A stretch of 64,000 nucleotides of DNA from Bacillota bacterium (GTDB lineage Bacteria > Bacillota > UBA4882 > UBA8346): contig JAEWZY010000066.1 of NCBI GenBank assembly GCA_023394955.1, positions 1 through 64,000 of the forward strand, given 5' to 3'. Within the stretch, counting starts at the first letter, position 1, and the number at the start of each line of letters is the position of its first letter. Positions 1 through 8,700 of this stretch are shown piece by piece. The notes below the pieces were generated by a model. It did no database searches. It saw only the letters and a program-made list of their open reading frames with translations, and was not told where the DNA came from. The position numbers were made by a program, and so were the translations under genes.

Positions 1-1139
1 CTTTTATAAGTGAAGTAGGGTACCTTGTAAACGGAGTGCCATTTTGGGGCAATTTGATATTTTTTGATCAAGTTTTGAATCCCATTAAATTGCAGGGCTT
101 TACCTTTGTTCCAGCTCCAGTCATAACCGTAAGCCGCAATTCCAAGGACAACTTTTTTGGGATGAAAAGACTTTAACGTATAGTTGATTACCTTCTCTAC
201 CCAGGGCAATGAAGCGACCGGGCCGGGATCCCCTCCGGAGAAATGCTCATCATAAGTCATAATCATTACCATATCAAGATATGGGGCTAACGCTTGGTAA
301 TCAAAAGCCCCCGAGTGAGCGGAACTTTTGTCGTCATAAGTTTTAGCCGGAACCGACGCCGTTACCAATAAATTTTTGGGGCGGAGGGTTGCGGCCAGCT
401 CTCTGAAGAAAGCCGTCAAATGAATTCGGTCGCTGGCTTTAATGTTTTCAAAATCAATATTAACACCCTGGTAGCCTTTTTCCACTAAGAGCCTGGCAAT
501 ACCGTTAACCGCCCGCGAGCGGGAGCTGGCGTTGGAAAGCATTCGGTGAATCGTATTACTGTTAAAGTTCGAACCTTGAATATTATTAACCAATGCCAGA
601 GTTTGAGCTCCGGAAGACTTGGCCAAAGCGTATGGTTTCGAATAATGCCTGCCGCTAATGGCGCCGTATTGATCTACTTTATAAGAAAAAGGAATTACCG
701 TATTGATTAAACCGAGATTTTTCCCCAATACGGTTTGGCCTACCGGATCATCCTGGTAGTTTTCCACATAATATCCGGCAATCATCGACTGAGTATTACT
801 CACACCGGAGGATAGATTTTTAGTTGAAACCATCCATTTGGCAACCCAACCATCAGTGCCGTTTTCAGTTTGGACGCGATACCAATCGTTTTTTTCATCA
901 AGAATTACCAGGCTAGACCCTTTAGTAGCGCTGCCGATTACTGAACCGGAACCTGAAAAATTGTTTCGGATATTAGCCTGTTGGCTACTGATCGTGCCCG
1001 CCAAAGGATATTTGCTGTTTTGACCTATATTAACGGGAGTATTTGGAACGGTATCGTTCTGAGCTGAATTGCCCCCGAATATTCCGGTTGTTAAATAAAA
1101 GATTAGCGCAATCAATGTGGTGATTAAATTACCCTGCAT
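1..1139 (-). CDS. SH3-domain GH18 glycoside hydrolase, C-terminus cut by window edge
   Basis: Read on the minus strand from the ATG at 1139, which has a GGGAG ribosome site about 7 nt upstream. A signal peptide (residues about 1-20) is followed by an SH3b domain (about 50-100; motif NDWYRVQTENGTDGWV) and a glycoside hydrolase family 18 barrel. The GH18 catalytic motif is seen as GVNIDFEN, with Glu as the expected acid, and a later strand reads MVMIMTYDEH. The family includes YaaH/SleL-like enzymes that cut N-acetylglucosaminyl bonds in peptidoglycan or spore cortex; here an SH3 domain stands in place of LysM. It is exported, so action on cell wall or spore cortex is likely but inferred. About 379 residues are present and the end lies beyond base 1. 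Confidence 0.85.
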   Translation of the reverse strand, partial: MQGNLITTLIALIFYLTTGIFGGNSAQNDTVPNTPVNIGQNSKYPLAGTISSQQANIRNNFSGSGSVIGSATKGSSLVILDEKNDWYRVQTENGTDGWVAKWMVSTKNLSSGVSNTQSMIAGYYVENYQDDPVGQTVLGKNLGLINTVIPFSYKVDQYGAISGRHYSKPYALAKSSGAQTLALVNNIQGSNFNSNTIHRMLSNASSRSRAVNGIARLLVEKGYQGVNIDFENIKASDRIHLTAFFRELAATLRPKNLLVTASVPAKTYDDKSSAHSGAFDYQALAPYLDMVMIMTYDEHFSGGDPGPVASLPWVEKVINYTLKSFHPKKVVLGIAAYGYDWSWNKGKALQFNGIQNLIKKYQIAPKWHSVYKVPYFTYK

Positions 1140-1496
1140 CAAGAAACTCCCTTCGGAGGTTTTCTATTACCGCTTACTTAATTATTTCGTTACTAAGCGG
1201 TATCGACCTTTAAGCACATCGAACCAAACCCGTTAAGAATCAGCAACAATGCCATTAACTAACTTTTTGGAGAACAAGCCATTAATTGACCGGCAAATCC
1301 ATAAAAAAGTCTTTACAACGCTTTCTCTCACTTCCTTTTGGAACCCGGTCAGTAAGCCGGCTGATAAAACCGGATATCACAACACCATAAAAAAGGATTT
1401 TAATAATAAAGGTAGAACTAACTTGAATATTGTTTAAAACAATAATGAATGAATGTTTGTTGTTCATTACAAATCTAACATTGAAAAAGGATAAAA
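1140..1496. other. Divergent intergenic region without a supported gene
   Basis: This 357-bp stretch separates the divergent GH18 and M16 genes. The only clear structure is an inverted repeat, TACCGCTTA at 1168-1176 and TAAGCGGTA at 1194-1202, with a 17-nt spacer. It could be an operator or hairpin close to the GH18 start. A 62-codon open frame at 1249-1437 has no ribosome site and no recognisable protein, so I treat it as chance. Confidence 0.5.
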
Positions 1497-2723
1497 ATGT
1501 ATCAAAGAGCGACATTACCTAATGGATTAAAGATAATCTGCGAACCAATTCCCTACGTTCATTCCGTCTCAATCGGCATCTGGGTGGGGACCGGGTCCCG
1601 GTACGAAGACCCAAAGTACAACGGGATCTCTCATTTTATAGAACACATGCTTTTTAAGGGCACTTCCCGGCGGACTACCAAACAGATTGCCGAAGCAATC
1701 GATGCGGTGGGAGGCCAGTTAAACGCCTTTACCACCAAGGAGTACACCTGTTATTACGCCAAGGTGTTAGGGGAATGTTCTCACCTAGGCGTTGATTTGT
1801 TGGCCGATATGTTTACCAATTCTCTATTTGCTCCGGAAGAGATCGAAAAAGAGAAATTGGTCGTCTTGGAAGAAATTAAATCCTTTGAGGATTCCCCCGA
1901 TGAACTGGTGCACGATCTATTAGCGGGCGCCGTTCTAAAAGAGCATCCTCTCGGGTGGCCGATATTAGGCGCTCCGGAAACAATAGCCCGGATCGATCGC
2001 CAAGTAATTATAGAATACCTATTACAACATTATACTCCGGATAACATAGTAATTGCAGCAGCTGGAAATCTCCAGATCGACCAGATTATTGCAGAGGTTG
2101 AAAAGAGCTTTTCAAAATTGGAGGGGAAATTTGAACCTCAATTGCCGCCGTTGCCGGTCTATAGTCCGGATATTATCTTAAAATTCAAGGATACCGAACA
2201 GGTTCATTTATGTTTGGGCGCCCGGGGCGTCAACCGCAAACACATGGATAAATACGCCGTTTTCGTTTTGGACAGCATCTTGGGAGGTAGCGTTAGTTCC
2301 CGCCTTTTTCAAGAATTACGGGAAGAACGGGGCTTGGTATATGTAACCGGTTCCAATCATTCCGCATTTAGAGACAGCGGTATTTTTACAATTTATGCCG
2401 GGACTAGCCTTAAAAACTATGATGAAGTAGTTAGACTCATTAGGCAAGAGGTTAAACGGTTATATAATGAAACCGTAAGCGATCTGGAGTTAAACCGGGC
2501 TAAGGAGCAGCTAAAAGGGAACCTTCTCCTTAGCTTGGAAAGTACAAGCAATCGTATGAGCAGGATCGCAAAGATTGAATTATACCAGGATCAATTATTA
2601 ACCCCGGAAGAGAGCGTAGCCAAGGTGGAAGCGGTCACTTCGGAGGATGTTCTGCGCGTCGCCGGAAAGATGTTCGGAGCGGAGGAACCGGTAATTACGG
2701 CCATTGGGCCGTTTGGCAAATAG
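1497..2723 (+). CDS. M16 family zinc metallopeptidase (insulinase/MPP-like)
   Basis: The protein has 408 aa. The inverted zinc motif HxxEH is visible near residue 49 as HFIEHMLFKGT, and the downstream Glu that completes the site lies in EEIKSFEDSPDE. The second half (RLFQELREERGLVYVTGS) is the usual non-catalytic M16 domain. It has no signal peptide, so it should be cytoplasmic. It belongs to the YmxG/MlpA group found between pnp and dut in many Bacillota, and dut does follow here. These enzymes degrade peptides or process proteins; the substrate cannot be told. Start ATG 1497 follows AAAAAGGA. Confidence 0.93.
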   Translation: MYQRATLPNGLKIICEPIPYVHSVSIGIWVGTGSRYEDPKYNGISHFIEHMLFKGTSRRTTKQIAEAIDAVGGQLNAFTTKEYTCYYAKVLGECSHLGVDLLADMFTNSLFAPEEIEKEKLVVLEEIKSFEDSPDELVHDLLAGAVLKEHPLGWPILGAPETIARIDRQVIIEYLLQHYTPDNIVIAAAGNLQIDQIIAEVEKSFSKLEGKFEPQLPPLPVYSPDIILKFKDTEQVHLCLGARGVNRKHMDKYAVFVLDSILGGSVSSRLFQELREERGLVYVTGSNHSAFRDSGIFTIYAGTSLKNYDEVVRLIRQEVKRLYNETVSDLELNRAKEQLKGNLLLSLESTSNRMSRIAKIELYQDQLLTPEESVAKVEAVTSEDVLRVAGKMFGAEEPVITAIGPFGK

Positions 2724-2812
2724 TGGCAACCCAAATTTGTAGATTTGCCTTAAAGATGCCGGCCCGTAATTGCTGAAATTCGTTACGCGTCAAGCGTTAA
2801 CTTGGGGGTCAA

Positions 2813-3283
2813 ATGAGCGCCAGGTCTAAAGTTAAAGTGAAAATTATCTCACCGTTGATCAAGGCTAAAATACCAATGCCGGTATATGCAACCTCAGGTT
2901 CAGCCGGAATGGATCTTCATGCTTGTTGTGAAACGGCAATTGCCATTCCCGCCTGGTCCCGGGGGAAGGTGCCGACAGGAATCGCCATTGAGCTCCCCGG
3001 CCCGGAGCTGGTGGCTTTAGTTTTCCCCCGCAGCGGCCTCGCTTCTAAACATGGTATTTCCCTTTCCAATGCGGTTGGAGTAATCGATAGTGATTACCGG
3101 GGCGAAATTATCTGTTTGGTCAAGAACGACAGCGATCAAGAATTCCTGATTCACCCCGGGGATCGGATCGCTCAATTATTATTTTTCCCAATTTACCGAA
3201 TGGATTGGGAAGAAGTAACTGAACTGGAAGAGACCAAACGTGGCGCGGGCGGGTTTGGTTCCACCGGGATCGGCAAGTTTTAG
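2813..3283 (+). CDS. dut: dUTP diphosphatase (dUTPase)
   Basis: The protein has 156 aa and hydrolyses dUTP to dUMP and diphosphate, keeping uracil out of DNA and feeding thymidylate synthesis. All five trimeric dUTPase motifs are present in order: SAGMDLHA, PRSGLA, GVIDSDYRGEI (nucleotide-binding Asp and Tyr), GDRIAQLL, and the C-terminal loop RGAGGFGSTG. Length is normal for the family. It lies 90 bp after the M16 peptidase gene, in the common mlpA-dut order, and may be co-transcribed. Confidence 0.97.
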   Translation: MSARSKVKVKIISPLIKAKIPMPVYATSGSAGMDLHACCETAIAIPAWSRGKVPTGIAIELPGPELVALVFPRSGLASKHGISLSNAVGVIDSDYRGEIICLVKNDSDQEFLIHPGDRIAQLLFFPIYRMDWEEVTELEETKRGAGGFGSTGIGKF

Positions 3284-3479
3284 GAAAAGTTTTTAATACT
3301 CTATTTCCTTAAGAAAAATGATGTTTTATATCAATAATTGATTCAGCTCTATAAAAATCTACTCTAATCAGGTTGGATTTTTTTTTCATAAAGAGCTATA
3401 ATCAATAACATGTTGCGAATTTAGAGAACTTATAATCAATAAGAATTCAAAAATTTTCCGATAGATTCAGGTGACTTTA

Positions 3480-3653
3480 ATGTTAGAAAACGATCTGTTC
3501 TTTTTTCAACAGGAAATCAGTCAAATAAAGCAAGATTTAATGGTTGGAAATGTTCGGTCCGGTTTGGACGATGCGGATAGTTATAAACTAGCAACCAAGC
3601 TTGATCTAACCGTCAGTCGTTTGCTAAGACTGCTCGAATGCAAACATGATTAA
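3480..3653 (+). CDS. Small Spo0E-like protein (putative aspartyl-phosphate phosphatase)
   Basis: A 57-aa two-helix protein. The start is ATG 3480, placed by AGGTGA at 3470-3475; an in-frame GTG at 3471 lies inside that ribosome site. The helix-turn-helix layout and the C-terminal ATKLDLTVSRLL resemble the Spo0E signature SQxLDxLIxxY. The first motif Ser is Ala here and the Tyr is Leu, so activity is uncertain. Spo0E-type phosphatases remove phosphate from Spo0A and delay sporulation. The stop codon overlaps the first bases of a strong terminator, which supports a real monocistronic gene. It could instead be an unrelated small helical protein. Confidence 0.55.
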   Translation: MLENDLFFFQQEISQIKQDLMVGNVRSGLDDADSYKLATKLDLTVSRLLRLLECKHD

Positions 3654-3673
3654 CGCCGTCAAAGGCGTTTTTT
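3652..3673 (+). terminator. Rho-independent terminator after Spo0E-like gene
   Basis: Perfect 6-bp stem AACGCC / GGCGTT with a six-base loop, followed by a run of Ts. It begins within the stop codon of the preceding small gene. Confidence 0.85.
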
Positions 3674-3763
3674 GTTTAGCTTTGCTCATAAAAACGGCGG
3701 CCCACCCAGCTAAAAAAATAAATGTTATTCGTCTGGAGCGCATTTGTGCTATAATAATTATTA

Positions 3764-3778
3764 ATTTTTCAGAATTAT
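3764..3778 (+). promoter_or_regulatory. CodY-box-like site in the ilvE leader
   Basis: The sequence ATTTTTCAGAATTAT matches the CodY consensus AATTTTCWGAAAATT at about 11 of 15 positions. It sits just downstream of a TATAAT (3750-3755) and about 75 bp before ilvE, where binding would block transcription. CodY commonly represses branched-chain amino acid genes in Bacillota, and a codY gene is present at 54616. The -35 box is weak and chance AT-rich similarity cannot be excluded. Confidence 0.35.
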
Positions 3779-3852
3779 CAATAGCGAATAATGATGGTCT
3801 GATCTTTTAGCCCGTTTATGATAATCATTAATATTTAGAGAGGAGAAAATCA

Positions 3853-4932
3853 ATGAATATTCAGATTGAAAAACTGCCTGCCAACCAGTTGAAACCTTTG
3901 TATCAAGACCCGTCACAATTGGGGTTCGGGAAGGTCTTTACCGATTACATGTTTAGCATGAATTATTACAAGGGCAAGGGCTGGACCGACCCGGAAATCA
4001 GCAAGTACTCTCCGCTGAATATCGGACCGGCTGCGGTGGTTTTGCATTATTCCCAAGAGATATTTGAGGGTTTAAAGGCTTATGCCGCGGAGGACGGCCG
4101 GATTTTATTGTTCCGGCCTGAGGAAAACGCTAAAAGGATGTACGATTCGGCGGAAAGGATGTGCATGGCGCCGTTTCCCATCGAATACTTCCTTGAATCC
4201 GTTACTACTTTGGTAAACTTGGAAAAACATTGGATTCCTAGGGCGGCGGGGACTTCTTTGTATATCCGTCCAACTCTGATCGGGACCGGGGATGCTTTGG
4301 GCGTACACCCGGCGGACGATTATTTGTTTTTCGTCATTTTGACCCCGGTGAGCGCTTATTTTAAAGAAGGATTCAAGCCGATCAGCTTATATGTTGAAGA
4401 TTATTTTATCAGGGCGGCGGTTGGCGGCGTCGGTAACGCCAAAACAGGCGGGAATTACGCCGCTAGTTTGTTGGCTGGAGCCAAAGCGCAGGAAAAAGGG
4501 TTCTCCCAAGTACTCTGGCTTGATGCCCGTGAAAAGAAGTATGTTGAAGAAGTCGGAGCTATGAATATTTTTTTCGTCTTCGGCCAGAAACTGGTTACGC
4601 CGGATTTAGGCGGTTCAATTTTACCGGGGATAACCCGTAAATCGGTGATCGAATTGGCAAGGGGTCTTGGCTACGAGGTTGAGGAACGTCCAATCAGCAT
4701 TGATGAAGTGCTTGCCGGGATCAAAGACGGTTCTTTGACCGAATCATTCGGTTCCGGTACTGCGGCAGTCATCTCTCCGGTTGGTTCCTTGAATTTTAAA
4801 GGAGAGAACCACCTGATCAACGGTTATCAAGTGGGAACCGTAACCCAGAATCTTTACACCAAATTAATCGATTTACAATATGGCCGCACCAAAGACACAT
4901 TCGGTTGGGTGAAAGAGATCGGAAGGCTTTAG
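3853..4932 (+). CDS. ilvE: Branched-chain amino acid aminotransferase
   Basis: The protein has 359 aa, a class IV PLP aminotransferase interconverting Leu, Ile and Val with their 2-oxo acids, using 2-oxoglutarate/glutamate. The longer, eukaryote-like BCAT type is shown by the N-terminal FGKVFTDYMFSMNYYKGKGW, the PLP-lysine region GNAKTGGNYAASLLA, QVLWLDAREKKYVEEVGAMN, and the phosphate-binding SFGSGTAAVISPVG. AGAGGAGA precedes ATG 3853. It stands alone, with a CodY-like box in its leader. Confidence 0.96.
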   Translation: MNIQIEKLPANQLKPLYQDPSQLGFGKVFTDYMFSMNYYKGKGWTDPEISKYSPLNIGPAAVVLHYSQEIFEGLKAYAAEDGRILLFRPEENAKRMYDSAERMCMAPFPIEYFLESVTTLVNLEKHWIPRAAGTSLYIRPTLIGTGDALGVHPADDYLFFVILTPVSAYFKEGFKPISLYVEDYFIRAAVGGVGNAKTGGNYAASLLAGAKAQEKGFSQVLWLDAREKKYVEEVGAMNIFFVFGQKLVTPDLGGSILPGITRKSVIELARGLGYEVEERPISIDEVLAGIKDGSLTESFGSGTAAVISPVGSLNFKGENHLINGYQVGTVTQNLYTKLIDLQYGRTKDTFGWVKEIGRL

Positions 4933-5214
4933 GTCGGCTTTTAAAAGGGGCTACTTGTAAAGGGAGAAGTTTTGCAGCAGCTCTTTGATTAGCTGAATAA
5001 AAACGGGGATTGAATAATTATTAACTAAAAACCGAAATTTACTCAAAATTGGAGTTGTCCGGTATTGCGCATGGATTACTAGAACCGTTTAAATGATGAA
5101 TGGATTTTTTAGTGTTGAAAAATAAATTGCATTAGTATAAACTTAAAATGTTGTAAAGTGTAATTTGAGATTTCATCTTTGCAATAATAAAGATATAGAT
5201 ATGGAGGGAAATCC

Positions 5215-6159
5215 GTGAAGAAATCACTTGTTATCGGTATTGCGTTGTTGCTCATTTGTTCGTTGGGCTTATTGGGTTGCGGCGACAAAACCACACTTAA
5301 GATGGCTACCGGTGGTACGACCGGTACATATTATGCATTCAGCGGCACGGTTTCTCAGGTTTTGAGTGAAAACGTCTCCAACCTGAGCTTTGATGTTCAA
5401 TCTACCGGCGCTTCCAAGGCCAACATCTACCTGGTTGCCGATAAAGAAGCGGATATTGCAATCGTCCAGAATGACGTCATGTATTACGCCTACAAAGGCA
5501 TTGACCTTTTTGACGGCGAAGCAATCTCCGGTTTTTCAGCTATGGCCGGTTGTTATGCTGAGGTCTGCCAGATCGTCGGTAAGAACAGTATTAAATCGAT
5601 TGCGGATCTAAAGGGTAGACGTGTTTCCGTCGGAGACATCGGTTCCGGTTGTGAGTTCAATGCCCGCCAGATTCTTGAGGCTTATGGCATCACTTTTGAT
5701 GATATTATCGTGAATAACCTCAGCTTCAACGATAGCGCCACCGCCCTGAAAGACGATAAGATCGATGCCTTTTTCTGCGTCGCCGGCGCTCCTACTACCG
5801 CTATTGTAGAGTTGGCCACTTCCAATAATATTAAATTGTTGGAAATCGATGATCAACATGCCGCCCAGTTGATTGCGGACTATCCCTTCTACACCAAGTT
5901 TGACATTCCCGGCGGTTCTTACAAAGGTGTTGACTCCGACGTTCAGACCGTAGCGGTTGTCGCCACCTACATCGTATCCGATGATCTGGGCGAGGATTTG
6001 GTCTACAAAATGACTAAAGCCCTCTTCGAACATGCCGATGACATCGCGGTCGGACACGCCAAAGGCGCCGAGCTTGATCCTGAATATTCAGTCTCCGGTA
6101 TCTCGATCCCCATACATCCCGGCGCGGAAAAATATTATGAAGAGATTGGCGTTCGCTAA
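5215..6159 (+). CDS. TAXI-family TRAP transporter substrate-binding lipoprotein
   Basis: The protein has 314 aa, starting at GTG 5215 after GGAGGG. The N-terminus is a lipoprotein signal with lipobox LLGC, so the mature protein is tethered by lipid. The mature start KMATGGTTGTYYAFSGTV is the hallmark of the TAXI (TRAP-associated extracytoplasmic immunogenic) binding proteins, periplasmic-binding-protein-fold proteins used by TRAP transporters. It is followed by a DUF1850 gene and a fused permease, the standard TAXI-TRAP set. The ligand is unknown; characterised TAXI systems take up glutamate/glutamine or organic acids. Confidence 0.93.
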   Translation: MKKSLVIGIALLLICSLGLLGCGDKTTLKMATGGTTGTYYAFSGTVSQVLSENVSNLSFDVQSTGASKANIYLVADKEADIAIVQNDVMYYAYKGIDLFDGEAISGFSAMAGCYAEVCQIVGKNSIKSIADLKGRRVSVGDIGSGCEFNARQILEAYGITFDDIIVNNLSFNDSATALKDDKIDAFFCVAGAPTTAIVELATSNNIKLLEIDDQHAAQLIADYPFYTKFDIPGGSYKGVDSDVQTVAVVATYIVSDDLGEDLVYKMTKALFEHADDIAVGHAKGAELDPEYSVSGISIPIHPGAEKYYEEIGVR

Positions 6160-6168
6160 AGAAGGCAC

Positions 6169-6648
6169 ATGAAGCGATTTTTAACGGGGGCCGCGGTAGT
6201 GGTCATCATCGCGTCCTCCGTTTTTATTTACAAGACCCTTTCGTCGCCGCGCCTTATTCTGCGAAGCGGAAAGACAGACAAAATTCTTGCGGCTTATTCC
6301 GTGAACGAGGGAGACGAGTTTTCAGTCACCTTCGTTCATTCTGTAAACAGAAGTCCGGTGACTGATGTTTATGAGATCCGTGGCGGCGCTATCTATGTTA
6401 CGCGCACGATCTACTATTCTTTCGGCGCCGGGGTGCAAACTCAGATTGAGTCAGGCCAGACTCTGGAATACGGTGCGGACGGTTCAATGATCGTCAGCGG
6501 CTTCCAAAGGCGCATGGACAATCTTTCCTATATTGTGGGCACTGTTTCAGATCATATCCTAAAAATAGGCGCAGAATCCGTCAGCCTTGGAGAACTCTGC
6601 GGCCGGAACGCCACTGTCCGCTTTTACTGCGGATCAAGGCTTTTTTAG
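6169..6648 (+). CDS. DUF1850 membrane-anchored protein of TAXI-TRAP operon
   Basis: The protein has 159 aa, beginning 9 bp after the TAXI gene. One N-terminal hydrophobic segment (residues about 4-24) anchors or exports it. The body carries the DUF1850 pattern: FVHSVNRSPVTDVYEI near residue 57, then FGAGVQTQ and a later SGFQRR. DUF1850 proteins recur between TAXI binding proteins and fused TRAP permeases, so a part in transport is likely, but no biochemical role is known to me. Confidence 0.85.
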   Translation: MKRFLTGAAVVVIIASSVFIYKTLSSPRLILRSGKTDKILAAYSVNEGDEFSVTFVHSVNRSPVTDVYEIRGGAIYVTRTIYYSFGAGVQTQIESGQTLEYGADGSMIVSGFQRRMDNLSYIVGTVSDHILKIGAESVSLGELCGRNATVRFYCGSRLF

Positions 6649-6729
6649 AAATTTGTCATACTGTGTTTCGGCATTTTCGAAAATTTTTTTGACAGATCCT
6701 TTTTACCCATTTTAAAAGGGGGATTACAC

Positions 6730-8700
6730 ATGTCTCAACTGAAAAACAAAACTCAATCCTCAATGGGCGATGTTGAGCAGGTCAATGTCGACGCCTTGAT
6801 GGCTGAATTTGATCGTGAATCAAATACCAGGCACTTTAAAGGCGTCCCTAAGGTGGTAGTTCGTTATCTTCTGACAGCTTTTTCAGTGTATGTGTTTTAC
6901 ATGAATCTGGTGAGCGCTTGGCCGGAACAGATTCGCAGGGCGTCATTTGTGGCCTTAATTATCTTCATGGCCTTTATGCTCTATCCGGCCAGGAAAAAAA
7001 CTGCGAAGATAATAAATTTTGTGCCATGGTACGATATGATATTGGGTATCGTTGGCGCTTCTTGTTTCTTTTATTATGTATTGAATTTTGGGTCAATGGC
7101 CCTTAAGGCTACTCGTATCTCGCAAATCGACGTGATCATCGGCGTTATCGGAATCCTAATCATCGCCGAGGTTTGCCGTAGGGTAGTCGGACTCCCAATC
7201 CTTGTAGTGGCTTCCGCTTTTATAATTTACGCCTTTACTGCCGGTTATTCTTTAACCCGAATTGTCTATACGCTCTTCTACACTCTTGAAGGCGTAATTG
7301 GCACTCCGATCGGGGTTTGCTCCACCTTCATCGTTTTGTTCATTATTCTAGGCGCTTTTCTCGAAAAGACCAATATTGGCGCTTTTTTTATCGACATCGC
7401 CAATTCTATCGCCGGCCGCGCCACCGGTGGCCCGGCCAAGGTCGCCGTTATCTCCAGCGCCTTGGAGGGGATGTATTCCGGTAGCTCAGTCGCGAATACG
7501 GTCGGTTCCGGCAGTGTTACCATTCCGGTCATGAAGAAGACCGGATATGACAAGGATTTTGCCGCGGCAGTCGAGGCCGCCGCTTCCACAGGAGGTCAAA
7601 TAATGCCTCCGATTATGGGCGCGGCTGCATTCCTAATGGCAGAAATGACCGAAATGCCTTATTCGACCATTGCGGTGGCGGCAATATTTCCCGCGATCCT
7701 ATATTTTTCAGGTATTTTTTTAATGGTGCATTTTGAAGCCAAAAAATTGGGATTAAAAGGGCTTCCTAAGGATTCAATCCCCAATTTCTTCAAGCTATTA
7801 CTGACCAAAGGGTATCTACTGATTCCCATCGCCGTGCTTATTATAACCATGTCTATCGGATACACTGCTTCCCGCGCCGCTTGTCTCGCCATCTTGGCGG
7901 CGATCATTGTCAGTATGTTCCGGAAGGACACTCGCCTAACGCCAAAGGCTTTTGTGCAAGCTTTAGAGAACGGCTCCAGGAATACCATCGGCGTAGCCGC
8001 CGCTTGCGCCATCGCTGGTATCATTGTAGGGATCGTGTCCCTTACCGGCATCGGCTTGAAACTTGCCGACGGTCTATTGGCCATCTCCGGAGGGATTGAT
8101 ATCTTTGCCTTGTTCCTAACGATGATCGCCTGTCTGATCTTGGGTATGGGTGTGCCAACTACAGCCAACTATGTCATCATGGCTACCATTACGGCGCCGA
8201 TCATTCTCAAGCTCATCCCGGGAACGCCGGTCCTTGCCGCTCACATGTTTGTATTCTACTTTGGCATCGTGGCCGATATTACTCCTCCGGTGGCGCTGGC
8301 TGCCTATGCGGGCTCCGCCATTTCCGGCGGCAACCCCATCCGGACGGGAGTCATCGCCACTAGACTGGCAGTGGCGGCATTTATTATTCCGTATATTTTC
8401 GTGCTCAACCCGGCGATGCTTTTGGTTGACGCCTCATTTGCGAAGGTTTTTCAGATCGTCATCACTTCCACCATCGGCATGTTTGCCATCTCCGGCGGGA
8501 TGGAAGGTTATATGGCGAAAAAGATGGTCTGGTGGGAGAGGGGCTTGGCTATTATTGGGGGTCTGGCGTTGATTGATCCGAAGCTGATCACCGATATCAT
8601 CGGGATCGTGATTATCGCTGTTATCTTTTTCCGACAGTACGTTATCAACGATAAAAAACAAGTAGGAGAAATTGGATTGTATGAACCGAACGAAAGTTAA
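6730..8700 (+). CDS. Fused TRAP transporter permease (DctQ-DctM, 4TM/12TM)
   Basis: A 656-aa integral membrane protein fusing the small and large TRAP subunits. After a soluble N-terminus, helices from about residue 40 to 145 form the small-subunit part, and the rest is the large DctM-type subunit. Typical stretches are GSGSVTIPVMKKTGY, AAASTGGQIMPPIMGAAAF, GMGVPTTANYVIMA and VADITPPVALAAYAG. It moves substrate across the cytoplasmic membrane using a Na+ or H+ gradient, together with the TAXI protein. A strong AAAAGGGGG site precedes ATG 6730. Confidence 0.95.
   Translation: MSQLKNKTQSSMGDVEQVNVDALMAEFDRESNTRHFKGVPKVVVRYLLTAFSVYVFYMNLVSAWPEQIRRASFVALIIFMAFMLYPARKKTAKIINFVPWYDMILGIVGASCFFYYVLNFGSMALKATRISQIDVIIGVIGILIIAEVCRRVVGLPILVVASAFIIYAFTAGYSLTRIVYTLFYTLEGVIGTPIGVCSTFIVLFIILGAFLEKTNIGAFFIDIANSIAGRATGGPAKVAVISSALEGMYSGSSVANTVGSGSVTIPVMKKTGYDKDFAAAVEAAASTGGQIMPPIMGAAAFLMAEMTEMPYSTIAVAAIFPAILYFSGIFLMVHFEAKKLGLKGLPKDSIPNFFKLLLTKGYLLIPIAVLIITMSIGYTASRAACLAILAAIIVSMFRKDTRLTPKAFVQALENGSRNTIGVAAACAIAGIIVGIVSLTGIGLKLADGLLAISGGIDIFALFLTMIACLILGMGVPTTANYVIMATITAPIILKLIPGTPVLAAHMFVFYFGIVADITPPVALAAYAGSAISGGNPIRTGVIATRLAVAAFIIPYIFVLNPAMLLVDASFAKVFQIVITSTIGMFAISGGMEGYMAKKMVWWERGLAIIGGLALIDPKLITDIIGIVIIAVIFFRQYVINDKKQVGEIGLYEPNES

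Noticed and set aside
3397..3442. Two TATAATCAATAA direct repeats before the Spo0E-like gene
   Set aside because: AT-rich 12-mers 34 bp apart in a very AT-rich gap; no matching -35 box and no known operator.
5608..6057. 149-codon minus-strand frame inside the TAXI gene
   Set aside because: No ribosome site or recognisable family; the plus-strand TAXI protein is unmistakable.
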